Source: Mesorhizobium sophorae (lineage in GTDB: Bacteria; Pseudomonadota; Alphaproteobacteria; Rhizobiales; Rhizobiaceae). From it: a stretch of 64,000 bases of DNA. The notes under the pieces are model-generated. The model was not told the DNA's origin. It was given only the letters and a program-made list of their open reading frames with translations, and did no database searches. The DNA is taken from positions 1-64,000 of the forward strand of contig NZ_NNRI01000013.1 in the NCBI RefSeq assembly GCF_002270415.1, given 5' to 3'. The position numbers were made by a program, and so were the translations under genes. Shown here piece by piece: positions 1-8,760 of the stretch (position 1 is the first letter of the stretch; the number at the start of each line of letters is the position of its first letter).

Positions 1-286
1 CGAAGACAAGATGGTGCGTTTCGTGCGCGCCTCGATGAAGGGCTGGAAATATGCCATCGACAACAATGACGAGGCCGCAGGCATCGTCATGGACGGTGGC
101 GGCCAGGACGAGAACCACCAGAAGCGGATGATGAGCGAAGTCGCCAAGCTGATCGACAATGCCGACGGCAAGCTCGATCCGGCGACCTACGAGCGCACCG
201 CCAAGGCGCTGCTCGACCAGAAGATCATCACCAAGGAGCCGAAAGGCGCCTACACCACCGCCATCACCGACAAGGCGGTCAAGTAA
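1..286 (+). CDS. ABC transporter substrate-binding protein, C-terminal fragment (NMT1/SsuA-like)
   Basis: The frame is open from the window edge to a TAA at 284-286, so only the last 94 or so codons of a longer gene are present. The visible part is a helical, charged C-terminus (KGWKYAIDNNDEAAGIV, then ALLDQKIITKE) of the kind found in periplasmic NMT1/THI5/SsuA-type binding proteins, where the chain closes after an 'a-Y-x-x-A-x-x-x-L' helix. This would be the solute-binding part of an ABC importer, but the substrate cannot be told from the tail. A perfect 13-bp hairpin follows the stop. The family call is an inference from a short fragment. Confidence 0.6.
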   Translation, partial: EDKMVRFVRASMKGWKYAIDNNDEAAGIVMDGGGQDENHQKRMMSEVAKLIDNADGKLDPATYERTAKALLDQKIITKEPKGAYTTAITDKAVK

Positions 287-314
287 GCCTAGCCGGCAAT
301 ATCTTGATATTGAC

Positions 315-343
315 GAACGGCGCCTCTGTCAGAGGCGCCGTTC
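315..343. terminator. Bidirectional terminator hairpin
   Basis: The arms gaacggcgcctct (315-327) and agaggcgccgttc (331-343) are perfectly complementary with a 3-base loop and are followed by ctttat. The hairpin lies between the substrate-binding protein gene and the converging Lrp gene. The Lrp stop codon (329-331) falls inside it. Confidence 0.8.
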
Positions 344-787
344 CTTTATGGTGTTCATGACGAAGCTGGTCTCGATCGAGGCGACGCATTTCAGCCGCGC
401 GATCTTTTCCTTGATGAAGCGCTCGTACTGTTCGAGGCTGCCCGTCACCACCTTCAGCACATAGTCGCGCGAACCGGTGACGAGGTGGCATTCCAGCACC
501 TCTTCCCAGCCGCGGATCGCGTCCTCGAACATGACGATCTCGTCCTCGTTCTGACGGCTGAGCCGGACGGTGGCGATGGCGACCATGCTCCAGCCGAAGG
601 CGGCCGGATCGACCAGCGTGGTGTAGCCTCTGATGACGCCGGTCTCCTCCAGCCGCCGCACCCGCCTCAGACAGGGCGACGGCGACAAGCCTATCCGTTC
701 GGCAAGCTCGTTGTTGGTAATGCGGCCGTCGGCCTGCAATTCTTGCAGAATCCTGCGGTCGAAATCATCGGCTATCTTTTGCTGCAC
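329..787 (-). CDS. Lrp/AsnC family transcriptional regulator
   Basis: A 152-residue protein with an N-terminal winged HTH (RITNNELAERIGLSPSPC, about residues 20-37) followed by the RAM effector domain, matching the usual Lrp length of 150-160. The frame is open further upstream, but the start is placed at a GTG (785-787). It gives the family-typical beginning QQKIADDFDRRIL and is preceded at proper distance by GGAGAGG; the upstream ATG would add 56 residues unlike the family. The gene is divergent from a PLP-dependent sulfur amino acid lyase 124 bp away, the arrangement known for Lrp-type regulators of methionine gamma-lyase genes. It therefore probably senses an amino acid and controls that neighbour. 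The ligand is inferred, not seen. Confidence 0.9.
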   Translation of the reverse strand: MQQKIADDFDRRILQELQADGRITNNELAERIGLSPSPCLRRVRRLEETGVIRGYTTLVDPAAFGWSMVAIATVRLSRQNEDEIVMFEDAIRGWEEVLECHLVTGSRDYVLKVVTGSLEQYERFIKEKIARLKCVASIETSFVMNTIKERRL

Positions 788-854
788 TTTCGGCCTCTCC
801 AGGCAATTTGTTGCGAGGATGCAGCCATGTGCGCCCAAAAATAGCAAGGACTGC

Positions 855-868
855 GCGATAGGGATCGC
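855..868. promoter_or_regulatory. Possible operator between the Lrp and PLP-lyase genes
   Basis: An inverted repeat GCGAT-AGGG-ATCGC lies in the 124-bp divergent intergenic region, 43 bp before the lyase ATG. It is a candidate regulator site, but the arms are only 5 bp long. Confidence 0.25.
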
Positions 869-911
869 ATAAATTGCCGTGCGACACTCCTCGAAGAAGC
901 AGGAAAAAGCC

Positions 912-2195
912 ATGCCCGCGCCACGCCCGTCGAAAACCCATATCGGCAACCACAAGCTCCATCCGGAGACGCTGATGCTGAGCTATGGCTTCGATCCGCA
1001 GCTTTCGGAGGGCGCGGTCAAGCCACCGGTGTTCCTGACCTCCACATTCGTGTTCAAGTCGGCGGAAGAGGGACGCGACTTCTTCGACTACACGTCCGGC
1101 CGCAAGGAGCCGCCGAGCGGCACGGCGTCCGGTCTGGTCTATTCGCGCTTCAACCATCCCAACAGTGAGATCGTCGAGGACCGGCTCGCGATCTATGAGG
1201 GGACGGATGCCTGCATCCTGTTTTCGTCAGGCATGTCGGCGATCGCGACGACACTTCTCGCCTATGCTCGTCCGGGCGACGTCATCCTGCATTCGCAGCC
1301 GCTTTATGGCGGCACCGAGACGCTCTTGACGCGCACGCTTTCCGGCTTCGGTATCGGTGCTGTCGGCTTCGCGGACGGCGTCGACGTGACGGCGGTGCGC
1401 GCGGCTGCCGAAGCTGCAGTCAAAAAAGGCCGTGTCTCGGTCATCCTGATCGAGACGCCGTCAAATCCGACCAACAGCCTCGTCGACATCGCGCTGATGC
1501 GGAAAATCGCCGACGAGATCGGAGCAAGCCAGGGATCGGCGCCGATCATCGTCTGCGACAACACGCTGCTTGGTCCGGTCTTCCAGAGGCCCATCGAACA
1601 CGGCGCCGATGTGTCTGTCTATTCGCTGACCAAATATGTCGGCGGCCATTCCGACCTGATCGCGGGCGCCGCCATGGGCAGCAAGGCCGTCACCAAACCG
1701 ATCAAGGCGCTGCGCGGCGCGATCGGCACGCAGCTCGACCCGCATTCCTGCTGGATGCTTGGCCGTTCGCTGGAGACGCTGTCGATCCGCATGGAGCGGG
1801 CGAACGACAATGCGCGCATGGTCGCTGAATTCCTGCGCGATCATGCCAAGGTCGAGAAGGTGCATTACCTGCCTTTCCTGGGCGAGGATACGCCGGCCGG
1901 CCGCGCCTATAAGGCACAGTGCAGCGGCGCCGGCTCGACCTTCTCCTTCGACATACGCGGCGGACAGAAGGCGGCTTTCGCCTTTCTCAACGGCCTGCAG
2001 ATTTTCAAGCTGGCTGTAAGCCTCGGCGGAACGGAATCGCTGGCCAGCCACCCAGCGGCCATGACCCATTCGGGGATACCCTTCGACGTGCGCCAACGTA
2101 TCGGCGTGCTGGAGACCACGGTCAGGCTGTCGATCGGTGTAGAGCACCCGGACGATTTGATCGCCGACCTGACGCAGGCGCTGGCAGCGGTCTGA
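912..2195 (+). CDS. Cys/Met metabolism PLP-dependent enzyme (cystathionine gamma-synthase / methionine gamma-lyase family)
   Basis: A 427-residue fold-type I PLP enzyme. The PLP-binding lysine is in SLTKYVGGHSD and the substrate-phosphate region is in ILFSSGMSAIATT. Compared with classical MetB/MetC it has a slightly long N-terminus and an extra loop (SGRKEPPSG) before the conserved YSRFNHPN. The start is the ATG at 912, with AGGAAAAA just upstream; an upstream in-frame GTG at 879 has no ribosome-binding site. The enzyme should act on cystathionine, methionine or a similar gamma-substituted amino acid. The divergent Lrp regulator favours a catabolic lyase, but synthase and lyase cannot be separated from sequence alone. 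Confidence 0.88.
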   Translation: MPAPRPSKTHIGNHKLHPETLMLSYGFDPQLSEGAVKPPVFLTSTFVFKSAEEGRDFFDYTSGRKEPPSGTASGLVYSRFNHPNSEIVEDRLAIYEGTDACILFSSGMSAIATTLLAYARPGDVILHSQPLYGGTETLLTRTLSGFGIGAVGFADGVDVTAVRAAAEAAVKKGRVSVILIETPSNPTNSLVDIALMRKIADEIGASQGSAPIIVCDNTLLGPVFQRPIEHGADVSVYSLTKYVGGHSDLIAGAAMGSKAVTKPIKALRGAIGTQLDPHSCWMLGRSLETLSIRMERANDNARMVAEFLRDHAKVEKVHYLPFLGEDTPAGRAYKAQCSGAGSTFSFDIRGGQKAAFAFLNGLQIFKLAVSLGGTESLASHPAAMTHSGIPFDVRQRIGVLETTVRLSIGVEHPDDLIADLTQALAAV

Positions 2196-2403
2196 CCGTC
2201 TCCGAGGCGCGCCTCGGCAACGAGGCTGAGGCGCCGTCGCGGCTTTGAGTTGGATAATCGCGGGAGGGGCGGGCAACCGCCTGTCTTTTCATCGGTCATC
2301 ACATATGCGTGCGCCCAGGATACTTTTGGCCGGTAGATCGTTGTGTTGCTGTATCCATGCGCTGGGGGGCCGCAGGGTGTTGCATCCAACGGAGGTTTCT
2401 AAA

Positions 2404-2844
2404 ATGCGCATGCAGTCCATTTCGCCGATCGTTTCGGCACTTGCCGTCTCTGTTTCTATCTTCCTTGTCTCGCCGGCCTTGGCCGACACGGAAAAGTTCA
2501 CTGCGACGCTCGATGGCGGCCAGCAGAGCCCGCCCGTCACCACGAAGGGCAAAGGCACGGCCACTCTCACGTTCGACACGGCCAAGAAGAAACTCAGCTG
2601 GAACGTCAAATATTCCGGTCTCAGCGGCCCGGCGACGGCCGCGCACATTCACGGCCCGGCGGCGATGGGTGAAAACGCTGGACCCGTCATCCCGTTCAAA
2701 AAGCTCAAGAGCCCGATCAAGGGATCGGAGACGTTGACCGATGCGCAGGCCGCTGACCTCGAGGCCGGCAAATACTACGTCAACGTCCACACCGCCGCCA
2801 ACAAGGACGGCGAGATCCGCGGCCAGATCGAAAAGGCGAAGTAG
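2404..2844 (+). CDS. Secreted CHRD domain protein
   Basis: A 146-residue protein with a signal peptide (hydrophobic core about residues 9-25, cleavage after SPALA, residue 27), so probably periplasmic or extracellular. The mature part is a single CHRD domain, the beta-rich repeat first described in chordin, recognised by FTATLDGGQQSPPV, AAHIHGPA and the closing YYVNVHT...GEIRGQI. No enzyme function is known for bacterial single-CHRD proteins. The ATG at 2404 has a clear GGAGG about 8 bases upstream. The gene stands alone and is followed by a hairpin. Confidence 0.9.
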   Translation: MRMQSISPIVSALAVSVSIFLVSPALADTEKFTATLDGGQQSPPVTTKGKGTATLTFDTAKKKLSWNVKYSGLSGPATAAHIHGPAAMGENAGPVIPFKKLKSPIKGSETLTDAQAADLEAGKYYVNVHTAANKDGEIRGQIEKAK

Positions 2845-2898
2845 GATAACGTCGCCCCGGGGGACTGGGGACTGAAATACCTCGAAGTTAAGGAACAG

Positions 2899-2930
2899 CG
2901 TCCCCTCCGTCCGGTAGGATGGAGGGGACG
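2899..2930. terminator. Hairpin after the CHRD gene
   Basis: Perfect 10-bp arms CGTCCCCTCC (2899-2908) and GGAGGGGACG (2921-2930) enclose a 12-base loop. The hairpin lies between the CHRD gene and the converging ThDP-enzyme gene and probably terminates one or both. Confidence 0.6.
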
Positions 2931-2956
2931 TGACGCTTTTCGACCAACGTTGGTGC

Positions 2957-4606
2957 TCAGGCCTTGTCGCGGATCTGGGTCATCGTCCGGCTTGGCGTTA
3001 TCGCCTCGGGGTCGAGCCTGATCTCGACGATCGCCGGCTTGCCGCTGGCGCGGGCACGCTCGAAGGCGGAAGCGAAATCCGCGGTCTTCTCGACAGTCTC
3101 GCCATGGCCGCCATAGGCGCGGGCCAAGGCCGCAAAGTCGGGGTTCTTGAGATCCGTGGCAACGACGCGGCCGGGATATTCGCGCTCCTGATGCATGCGG
3201 ATGGTGCCGTAGATGCCATTGTTGACGACGACGACGATGATCGGCAGGTCATACTGGACGGCGGTGGCGAACTCCTGCCCGTTCATCAGGAAGCAGCCGT
3301 CGCCGGCAAAGGCAACCACCATGCGATCCGGGAACAGCCCTTTGGCGGCGACCGCGGCAGGGGTGCCATAGCCCATCGAGCCTGACGTCGGGGCTGCCTG
3401 CGTGGCGAAGCGGCGCGAGCGGTGGAAGCGATGCACCCAGGTGGCGTAATTGCCGGCGCCGTTGGTGAGGATGGCGTCATCGGGCAACACCTTTTCGAGG
3501 TAGTTCATGATCGGCCCCATCTGGACCGGGCCGGGACCGCTCTCCGGCGGCGTCGACCAGTCGAGATAGGCCGCATGCAGCTTTGGCGTCTCGGCTGCCC
3601 AGACGGGTACGGCGGCCGGCCTGCGCTTGGCGAAGGCTTGAACGAAGGCCGAAGGCGAGGCGTTGATTGCCAGTGTCGGCCGGTAGACGCGGCCGAGTTC
3701 GCCGGCATCGGCATGGACATGGACCAGCGTCTGGTCGGGGTAGGGGCTTTTCAGCAGCGTGTAGTCGGACGACGGCATTTCGCCCATGCGGCCGCCGATC
3801 AGCAGCACGAGATCGGCCTGCTTGATCGCGGTGGCCAGCTTCGGATTGATGCCGATGCCGACATCGCCGGCATAGTTCGGATGCAGATGGTCGAACAGCA
3901 TCTGGCGGCGGAAGGAACAGCCGACCGGCAGCGACCACGCTTCGGCGATCGTGCGCATCTGCGCCACGGCCTCGGCATCCCAGCGGGTGCCGCCGAGGAT
4001 GACGAATGGCCGCTTGGCCTTGGCCAGCAATGCCTCCAGCGCGTCGAGTTCGGCTTCGCCAGGCCGGGTTTCGACCGATGTGTGCGGCAAGGCGATGGGC
4101 GCTTCGACGACACTGGTCAGCATGTCTTCGGGAAGCGAGATGACCACCGGGCCGGGGCGGCCCGATGTCGCCACCGCGAAGGCGCGGGTGACGAATTCCG
4201 GGATGCGCGAAGCGTCATCGATCTCGACCACCCATTTGGCGATGTCGCCGAAGAAACTCTTGTAGTCGACTTCCTGGAAGGCCTCGCGCTCCTTGGCGTG
4301 GCTCGCGACCTGGCCGATGAACAGGATGACGGGAACCGAATCCTGCATGGCGATGTGGATGCCGGCGGACGCATTGGTAGCGCCGGGCCCGCGGGTGACG
4401 AAGCAGATACCGGGCTTGCCAGTCAGGCGGCCATGGCAATCGGCCATCATGGCGGCGCCGCCTTCCTGGCGGCAGACGATGGTGCGGATCGCTGAATCGT
4501 GCAGCGCGTCGAGCACCGCCAGGTACGATTCGCCAGGCACGCAATAGATGCGGTCGGTGCCGTTGGCTTCGAGTGCGTCGACGATCAGTTGTCCGCCAGT
4601 CTTCAT
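2957..4606 (-). CDS. Thiamine diphosphate-dependent enzyme (acetolactate synthase-like)
   Basis: A 549-residue protein with the three-domain layout of the ThDP decarboxylase/carboligase family. The N-terminal pyrimidine-binding domain carries the activating glutamate in CRQEGGAAMMAD, a central Rossmann-like domain follows, and the C-terminal diphosphate-binding domain has GDGCFLMNGQEF to NNGIYG. It resembles acetolactate synthase large subunit but stands alone with no regulatory subunit, so a role in branched-chain amino acid synthesis is unlikely. Its ATG overlaps the stop of the upstream type III CoA-transferase gene by 4 bases, which implies translational coupling and a shared pathway. Substrates could be a 2-oxo acid or an acyl-CoA. 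It is not a close match to oxalyl-CoA decarboxylase at the N-terminus. Confidence 0.85.
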   Translation of the reverse strand: MKTGGQLIVDALEANGTDRIYCVPGESYLAVLDALHDSAIRTIVCRQEGGAAMMADCHGRLTGKPGICFVTRGPGATNASAGIHIAMQDSVPVILFIGQVASHAKEREAFQEVDYKSFFGDIAKWVVEIDDASRIPEFVTRAFAVATSGRPGPVVISLPEDMLTSVVEAPIALPHTSVETRPGEAELDALEALLAKAKRPFVILGGTRWDAEAVAQMRTIAEAWSLPVGCSFRRQMLFDHLHPNYAGDVGIGINPKLATAIKQADLVLLIGGRMGEMPSSDYTLLKSPYPDQTLVHVHADAGELGRVYRPTLAINASPSAFVQAFAKRRPAAVPVWAAETPKLHAAYLDWSTPPESGPGPVQMGPIMNYLEKVLPDDAILTNGAGNYATWVHRFHRSRRFATQAAPTSGSMGYGTPAAVAAKGLFPDRMVVAFAGDGCFLMNGQEFATAVQYDLPIIVVVVNNGIYGTIRMHQEREYPGRVVATDLKNPDFAALARAYGGHGETVEKTADFASAFERARASGKPAIVEIRLDPEAITPSRTMTQIRDKA

Positions 4607-5778
4607 TGTCCAGACTTCTCCAGTTCGGCAAGGATTTCTTGCGTGTGCTCGCCAAGGCGCGGCGAGGGACGCTCATAGACGAGCGCCGTGCCGGACATCA
4701 CCATCGGCGCGCGCACCGATGGCAGAAGATTGCCATGGCCGTCGTCAAGGTCGAGCCGCATGCCGCGCGCGATCGTCTGCGGGTCGGCAAACATCTGGCC
4801 GATCGTGTTGATCGGGCTCGCCGGCACGCTGGCCGCCTCCAGCTTTGCCAGAAGCGGGTCGCGATCAAAGATCTTCAGCGCCTCGATCATGTGCTCGCGC
4901 AGCTTGACCCGGTTGGTGACGCGGGCAGGGTTGGTGGCGAAGTCGGGATTTGCGGGCAAATCGTCGAGCCCGACGGCGGCACAGAATTTAACGAACTGGC
5001 CGTCATTGCCGACCGCCAGGATGATGTGACCATCCCTGACCGGGACCACCTCGTAAGGCGCGATGTTCATATGCGCATTGCCCATCTGCACCGGCGACTT
5101 GCCGGAAACGAGATAGTTGAGGTTCTGGTTGCCGAGCGCCGAGATTTGGGTGTCGAAGAGCGCCATGTCGATGTGCTGGCCGTCGCCAGTCTGTTCGGCA
5201 TGGCGAAGCGCCGCTTGAATGGCGATGACCGAATAAAGGCCGGTGAAGATATCGGAGATGGCGACGCCGGCCTTTTGCGGCTCGCGGCCGACCTCGCCGG
5301 TGATCGACATCATGCCGGCCATTGCCTGGATGATGAAATCATAGCCGGCGCGCGGCGCGTAGGGACCATCCTGGCCGAAGCCGGTGATCGAGCAGTAGAC
5401 GAGGCGAGGGTTGATCGTCTTCAGGCTGTCGTAATCGAGGCCATATTTCTTGAGGCCGCCGAGCTTGAAGTTCTCGATCAGCACGTCCGACGTCGCGACC
5501 AGTCGGCGCACCGTCTCGGCACCCTCGGGCGTCGAGAAGTCGATGGCGATGGAGCGCTTGCCGCGATTGCAGGAGTGGTAATAGGCGGCCGACAGGTTCT
5601 CGCCGTCCTTGCCCATGACGAAGGGCGGGCCCCATTTGCGGGTATCGTCGCCGCCGTCGGGGCTCTCGACCTTAATGACATCGGCGCCGAGATCGGCAAG
5701 CAATTGCCCGGCCCAAGGTCCGGCAAGGATGCGGGCGAGTTCGACGACGCGGACGCCTTTCAGCGGGGGTTCGGCCAT
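4603..5778 (-). CDS. Family III (CaiB/BaiF) CoA-transferase
   Basis: A 391-residue class III CoA-transferase. It begins with the typical LKGVRVVELARILAGPWAG and continues with LADLGADVIKVE, NRGKRSIAID, DVLIENFK and the catalytic-aspartate region AISDIFTGLYSVIA. Members move CoA between acyl-CoA and a free carboxylate such as succinate, glutarate, formate/oxalate or carnitine. The overall look is closest to the succinate/glutarate-type enzymes, but the donor and acceptor are not determined. It is the first gene of a two-gene operon with the ThDP enzyme (4-base overlap). A palindrome lies just upstream of the start. Confidence 0.9.
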   Translation of the reverse strand: MAEPPLKGVRVVELARILAGPWAGQLLADLGADVIKVESPDGGDDTRKWGPPFVMGKDGENLSAAYYHSCNRGKRSIAIDFSTPEGAETVRRLVATSDVLIENFKLGGLKKYGLDYDSLKTINPRLVYCSITGFGQDGPYAPRAGYDFIIQAMAGMMSITGEVGREPQKAGVAISDIFTGLYSVIAIQAALRHAEQTGDGQHIDMALFDTQISALGNQNLNYLVSGKSPVQMGNAHMNIAPYEVVPVRDGHIILAVGNDGQFVKFCAAVGLDDLPANPDFATNPARVTNRVKLREHMIEALKIFDRDPLLAKLEAASVPASPINTIGQMFADPQTIARGMRLDLDDGHGNLLPSVRAPMVMSGTALVYERPSPRLGEHTQEILAELEKSGQ

Positions 5779-5795
5779 AAATCACCGTGGTTGCT

Positions 5796-5812
5796 GCAAT
5801 CACTTTGATTGC
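5796..5812. promoter_or_regulatory. Palindromic operator candidate upstream of the CoA-transferase operon
   Basis: GCAATCA-CTT-TGATTGC is a perfect 7-bp inverted repeat that ends 17 bp before the CoA-transferase ATG. Its position suits a repressor site or an activator site overlapping the promoter. No regulator gene is adjacent. Confidence 0.4.
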
Positions 5813-5912
5813 TGCGAAAGCAGAGCCTCTATCAAGCCCGGCGGTGGCTGTCACGGCCCTTGCAATGGGCCAAGGTGCCAGTTCGACGCGGATTCGCACC
5901 GCTTTGGCCGCG

Positions 5913-6845
5913 TTATTGTTCTAGCAAGCCGTTGGCCCAGGTCGCGAAATCGTCCATGATGATGTCGCGGTTGACCTCGTTCAGGCTTTCGTGGCGGGTG
6001 TCGGCGTAAACCTTTGAAACTAGATTCGAAAACCCCATCATTCGCATGCGATTGGCAAGATGGGTGATCCCTTTGCCGTAGTCCGAGGCGGGATCCTTCT
6101 CGCCACCGACGACGCTGACTGGGAGATCGCGCCTGATGCCGGCAAAGCAGGCGTCCCTGCCACCATTCAGCGCCATGCCGACGACGTCGCGCCACATCGA
6201 CACCGACGCGTCCCAACCGCAGAGCGGATCGGCGATGTACTTCGCCACCTCAGCCTCGTCGCGCGACAGCCAGTCGAACAGCGTGCGGTGATTGGGCACG
6301 GCCTTGCCCCAGGCCCGAAAGGTGAGTTTCGGCAGCAGGCGCGATGGGACATCTGAGCCCAGCCGCATGCGTTCCCAGCCAAGAATACCCAAGGCCAGCT
6401 GGCCGAGCAGGCGTTGCGAGAAGTTGCCGTTCCAGATCGCGGCCGCATGAACGCGTGGCGAGTGGTGCAACAGGAAGTTCAGCGCCACGGACGCACCCAT
6501 CGAATGGCCAAAGAGGATGACCGGCAGGTTTGGCTGTTCGCGGGCGATGAGATCATGGACGGCGCCGACATCGGCGATCACCTTGGCGGGGCCATCCTGG
6601 TCGGCGAATTTGCCGAGTGGCGCATCGAGCGCCTTGGTCGCGCCATGGCCGCGATGGTCGTGGACATAGACGTGGTATCCGCGCGGGCCAAGAAAATCGG
6701 CGAAGCGGGCATAGCGCGCGGCGTGCTCTGCCAGCCCGTGATTGATCTGCACGACGGCACGTGGCCTGCCATCGGCCTGCCTGACGAAGAGATTGAGGTC
6801 GGCACCCGTCGGCGAGCGAACCACGCGCTGCTGGCTGAATGACAT
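5913..6845 (-). CDS. Alpha/beta hydrolase (monoacylglycerol lipase / lysophospholipase-like)
   Basis: A 310-residue serine hydrolase. The oxyanion region is INHGLAEHAARY (about residues 35-46), VHDHRGHG follows at 61-68, and the nucleophile elbow is GHSMG at 113-117 (Ser115). The C-terminal VVGGEKDPASD and TRHESLNE supply the probable acid and histidine. This is the 'Hydrolase_4' group that contains monoacylglycerol lipases and lysophospholipase L2. The start is the ATG at 6845 with AGGAG upstream; an in-frame ATG 10 codons earlier lacks a ribosome-binding site. It is probably cytosolic, as no signal peptide is visible. Confidence 0.87.
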   Translation of the reverse strand: MSFSQQRVVRSPTGADLNLFVRQADGRPRAVVQINHGLAEHAARYARFADFLGPRGYHVYVHDHRGHGATKALDAPLGKFADQDGPAKVIADVGAVHDLIAREQPNLPVILFGHSMGASVALNFLLHHSPRVHAAAIWNGNFSQRLLGQLALGILGWERMRLGSDVPSRLLPKLTFRAWGKAVPNHRTLFDWLSRDEAEVAKYIADPLCGWDASVSMWRDVVGMALNGGRDACFAGIRRDLPVSVVGGEKDPASDYGKGITHLANRMRMMGFSNLVSKVYADTRHESLNEVNRDIIMDDFATWANGLLEQ

Positions 6846-7033
6846 GCCGCTCGGTCTCCTGGTTCTGACCGCCATCGTGGCGCCGGCTTTGTTTGCGCCG
6901 GCACCGGTTTTGCGTCAATCCGCCCTGCCTGACTTTCCGCGACGATGTTTCTTGCGTTTGGCCAGCAAAATATCGCAATTCTGACATGGAGACAGCTTCA
7001 GTCTGTCGCCCACTTCTTCAGCCGGGGATTCCT

Positions 7034-8041
7034 ATGCGCATTGGTGTTGTTTTCGGATTGGCCATGCTGGCGGCCTCGCTGGCCGGTGCGGCGCGTGCCG
7101 ACGTCAAGATGAGGGGCACCTTCGTCGCCGATGCGGCCTGTCCGGCAACGCAAGCCATCAAGAATGGCAAGAATCCGGGCAACGTCTCGACCGATGCTGG
7201 ACAGAGCTACCAGCTGCTTGCCGGTAACAAGGATGCGCCTACGCATTATCTCATCCTGGTGCCGGGCGCCGATCCGGAGCGCCGCTGGGTGAAGGTCAGC
7301 TGCGGCCACGTGTCCGGCAGTAGCGCCGCGACGGTGCCGGCAGCACCTGGCGGGCAAGGCAAGCCGGCGGCGTCGGGAAAGCCTGAATATGTCTTCGCGC
7401 TGAGCTGGCAGCCGGCTTTCTGCGAGACCAAGTCGAGCAAGACCGAATGCAAGGCGCAGAGCGCCGGCGATTTCGACGCCACGCATTTCACCTTGCACGG
7501 GCTGTGGCCGCAGCCGAACGGCAATTTCTATTGCCAGGCGACAGCGAGCGACAAGGCCAATGACAATCCGGCCCACTGGAAGGACCTGCCACCGGTCAAT
7601 CTGGATGCCAGCACCCGCACGGAACTCGACCAGGTGATGCCGGGTACCGCTTCCCATCTCGAGCGGCATGAATGGATCAAGCACGGCACCTGCTACGGCA
7701 AGAGCCAGCAGGACTATTTCTCCGACGCGCTCAATTTGATGCGCGCGGTGAACAGCTCGCCGGTGCGCGATCTCTTTGCCAAGAACATCGGCGGCAAGCT
7801 GACGGCGGACCAGATCCGTGGCGCCTTCGACAGCGCCTTTGGCGCTGGGGCAGGGGACCGGGTGCGCGTCTCCTGCGTCATCGATCCGTCCAGCGGCAGG
7901 CGGCTGATCGGCGAACTGACGCTCGGCCTTGCCGGCCCGATCGGCCCAGACAGCTCGCTCAAGGATCTGCTGCTAGCTTCGGTGCCGACCAACAAGGCCG
8001 GGTGCCCGACCGGCACCGTGGACGCGATCGGGTTCCAGTAA
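7034..8041 (+). CDS. Secreted ribonuclease T2 family protein
   Basis: A 335-residue protein with a signal peptide (residues 1-22). Both catalytic boxes of RNase T2 are intact: CAS1 FTLHGLWPQ (catalytic His155) and CAS2 HEWIKHGTC (residues 212-220). Such enzymes cut single-stranded RNA through a 2',3'-cyclic phosphate in the periplasm or outside the cell. About 90 residues lie between the signal peptide and the catalytic domain, including a Cys-bearing region (AACPATQAIK...VSCGHVS) and a low-complexity A/G/P linker, so there is an extra N-terminal module beyond the usual single domain. GGGGA precedes the ATG. The gene appears monocistronic. Confidence 0.92.
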   Translation: MRIGVVFGLAMLAASLAGAARADVKMRGTFVADAACPATQAIKNGKNPGNVSTDAGQSYQLLAGNKDAPTHYLILVPGADPERRWVKVSCGHVSGSSAATVPAAPGGQGKPAASGKPEYVFALSWQPAFCETKSSKTECKAQSAGDFDATHFTLHGLWPQPNGNFYCQATASDKANDNPAHWKDLPPVNLDASTRTELDQVMPGTASHLERHEWIKHGTCYGKSQQDYFSDALNLMRAVNSSPVRDLFAKNIGGKLTADQIRGAFDSAFGAGAGDRVRVSCVIDPSSGRRLIGELTLGLAGPIGPDSSLKDLLLASVPTNKAGCPTGTVDAIGFQ

Positions 8042-8127
8042 GCACTGGCTGAACGCCGACGCCGGACTGTCGCCTTGCCTCGTCGTGGTGCTATGCTGCG
8101 CCGAGCATCATTCGGGCGGGGGTCTCA

Positions 8128-8742
8128 ATGGATGGCATTACGAGCAGCGCGCTGGCGCGGCTGGCCTTCTGGGCCAAGGGCATGGTCGCGATAAACGATG
8201 CCCGCATGGAATGGCCTGGTTTTTCCTATACAGACTCGGAATGGGCGCGCATGCAGACGCTCTCCGAACCGATCAGCGCCGGCAGCTACCAGCTGTTCAC
8301 GATCGTCAACGCGGTGATCTTCATCACCATTGCTGCGCTCGGCATTTTCGGCGTCTTCCTGCCGCTGGCGACAGTGCTGTTTCCCGTACCGGCCGAGACC
8401 AGCGCGCTGAAGTTTTCGCTGCTGCTGGCGGCCTGCGCTTTCCTCATCATCGGTCTTGGCCTGCCGATTTCGATGCGCCTCTCGGCAGTGCTGGCGGCCA
8501 GCAGGGCGGTGCGTGCGGCGCTTGTCGCTGCGCCCGGCGACGAGGCGCTAGCCTCAAGAGTGTCCTGGCAGATCAACCGCATCATGCTGATCATGTGCGG
8601 CCTGCTGGTGCCAGGCATACTGCTGTTCATAGCCTATGACATCGAAGCCGGACCGGTCATCACCGCACTGAAATGGCTGGCGATCGCCCTGATGGCGGTC
8701 TCCACTTTGGCCGGCGTTCGGCGGCAGAAAAAGTCGTCGTAA
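8128..8742 (+). CDS. Predicted inner-membrane protein of unknown function
   Basis: A 204-residue protein with about four hydrophobic segments (roughly 55-80, 92-115, 150-170 and 176-193) and a short basic C-terminus (RRQKKSS). I do not recognise a family. The ATG at 8128 is preceded by GGGGG at about 8 bases. It converges on the diguanylate cyclase gene, with only 18 bp between the stops. Confidence 0.75.
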   Translation: MDGITSSALARLAFWAKGMVAINDARMEWPGFSYTDSEWARMQTLSEPISAGSYQLFTIVNAVIFITIAALGIFGVFLPLATVLFPVPAETSALKFSLLLAACAFLIIGLGLPISMRLSAVLAASRAVRAALVAAPGDEALASRVSWQINRIMLIMCGLLVPGILLFIAYDIEAGPVITALKWLAIALMAVSTLAGVRRQKKSS

Positions 8743-8760
8743 GCTTCACGGGACCGTGCT

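Noticed and set aside
912..2195. Idea that the two Cys/Met PLP genes (912 and 40193) are recent duplicates
   Set aside because: They differ in length, active-site context (LTKYVGG against DTKAPNG) and neighbours, so they are separate family members.
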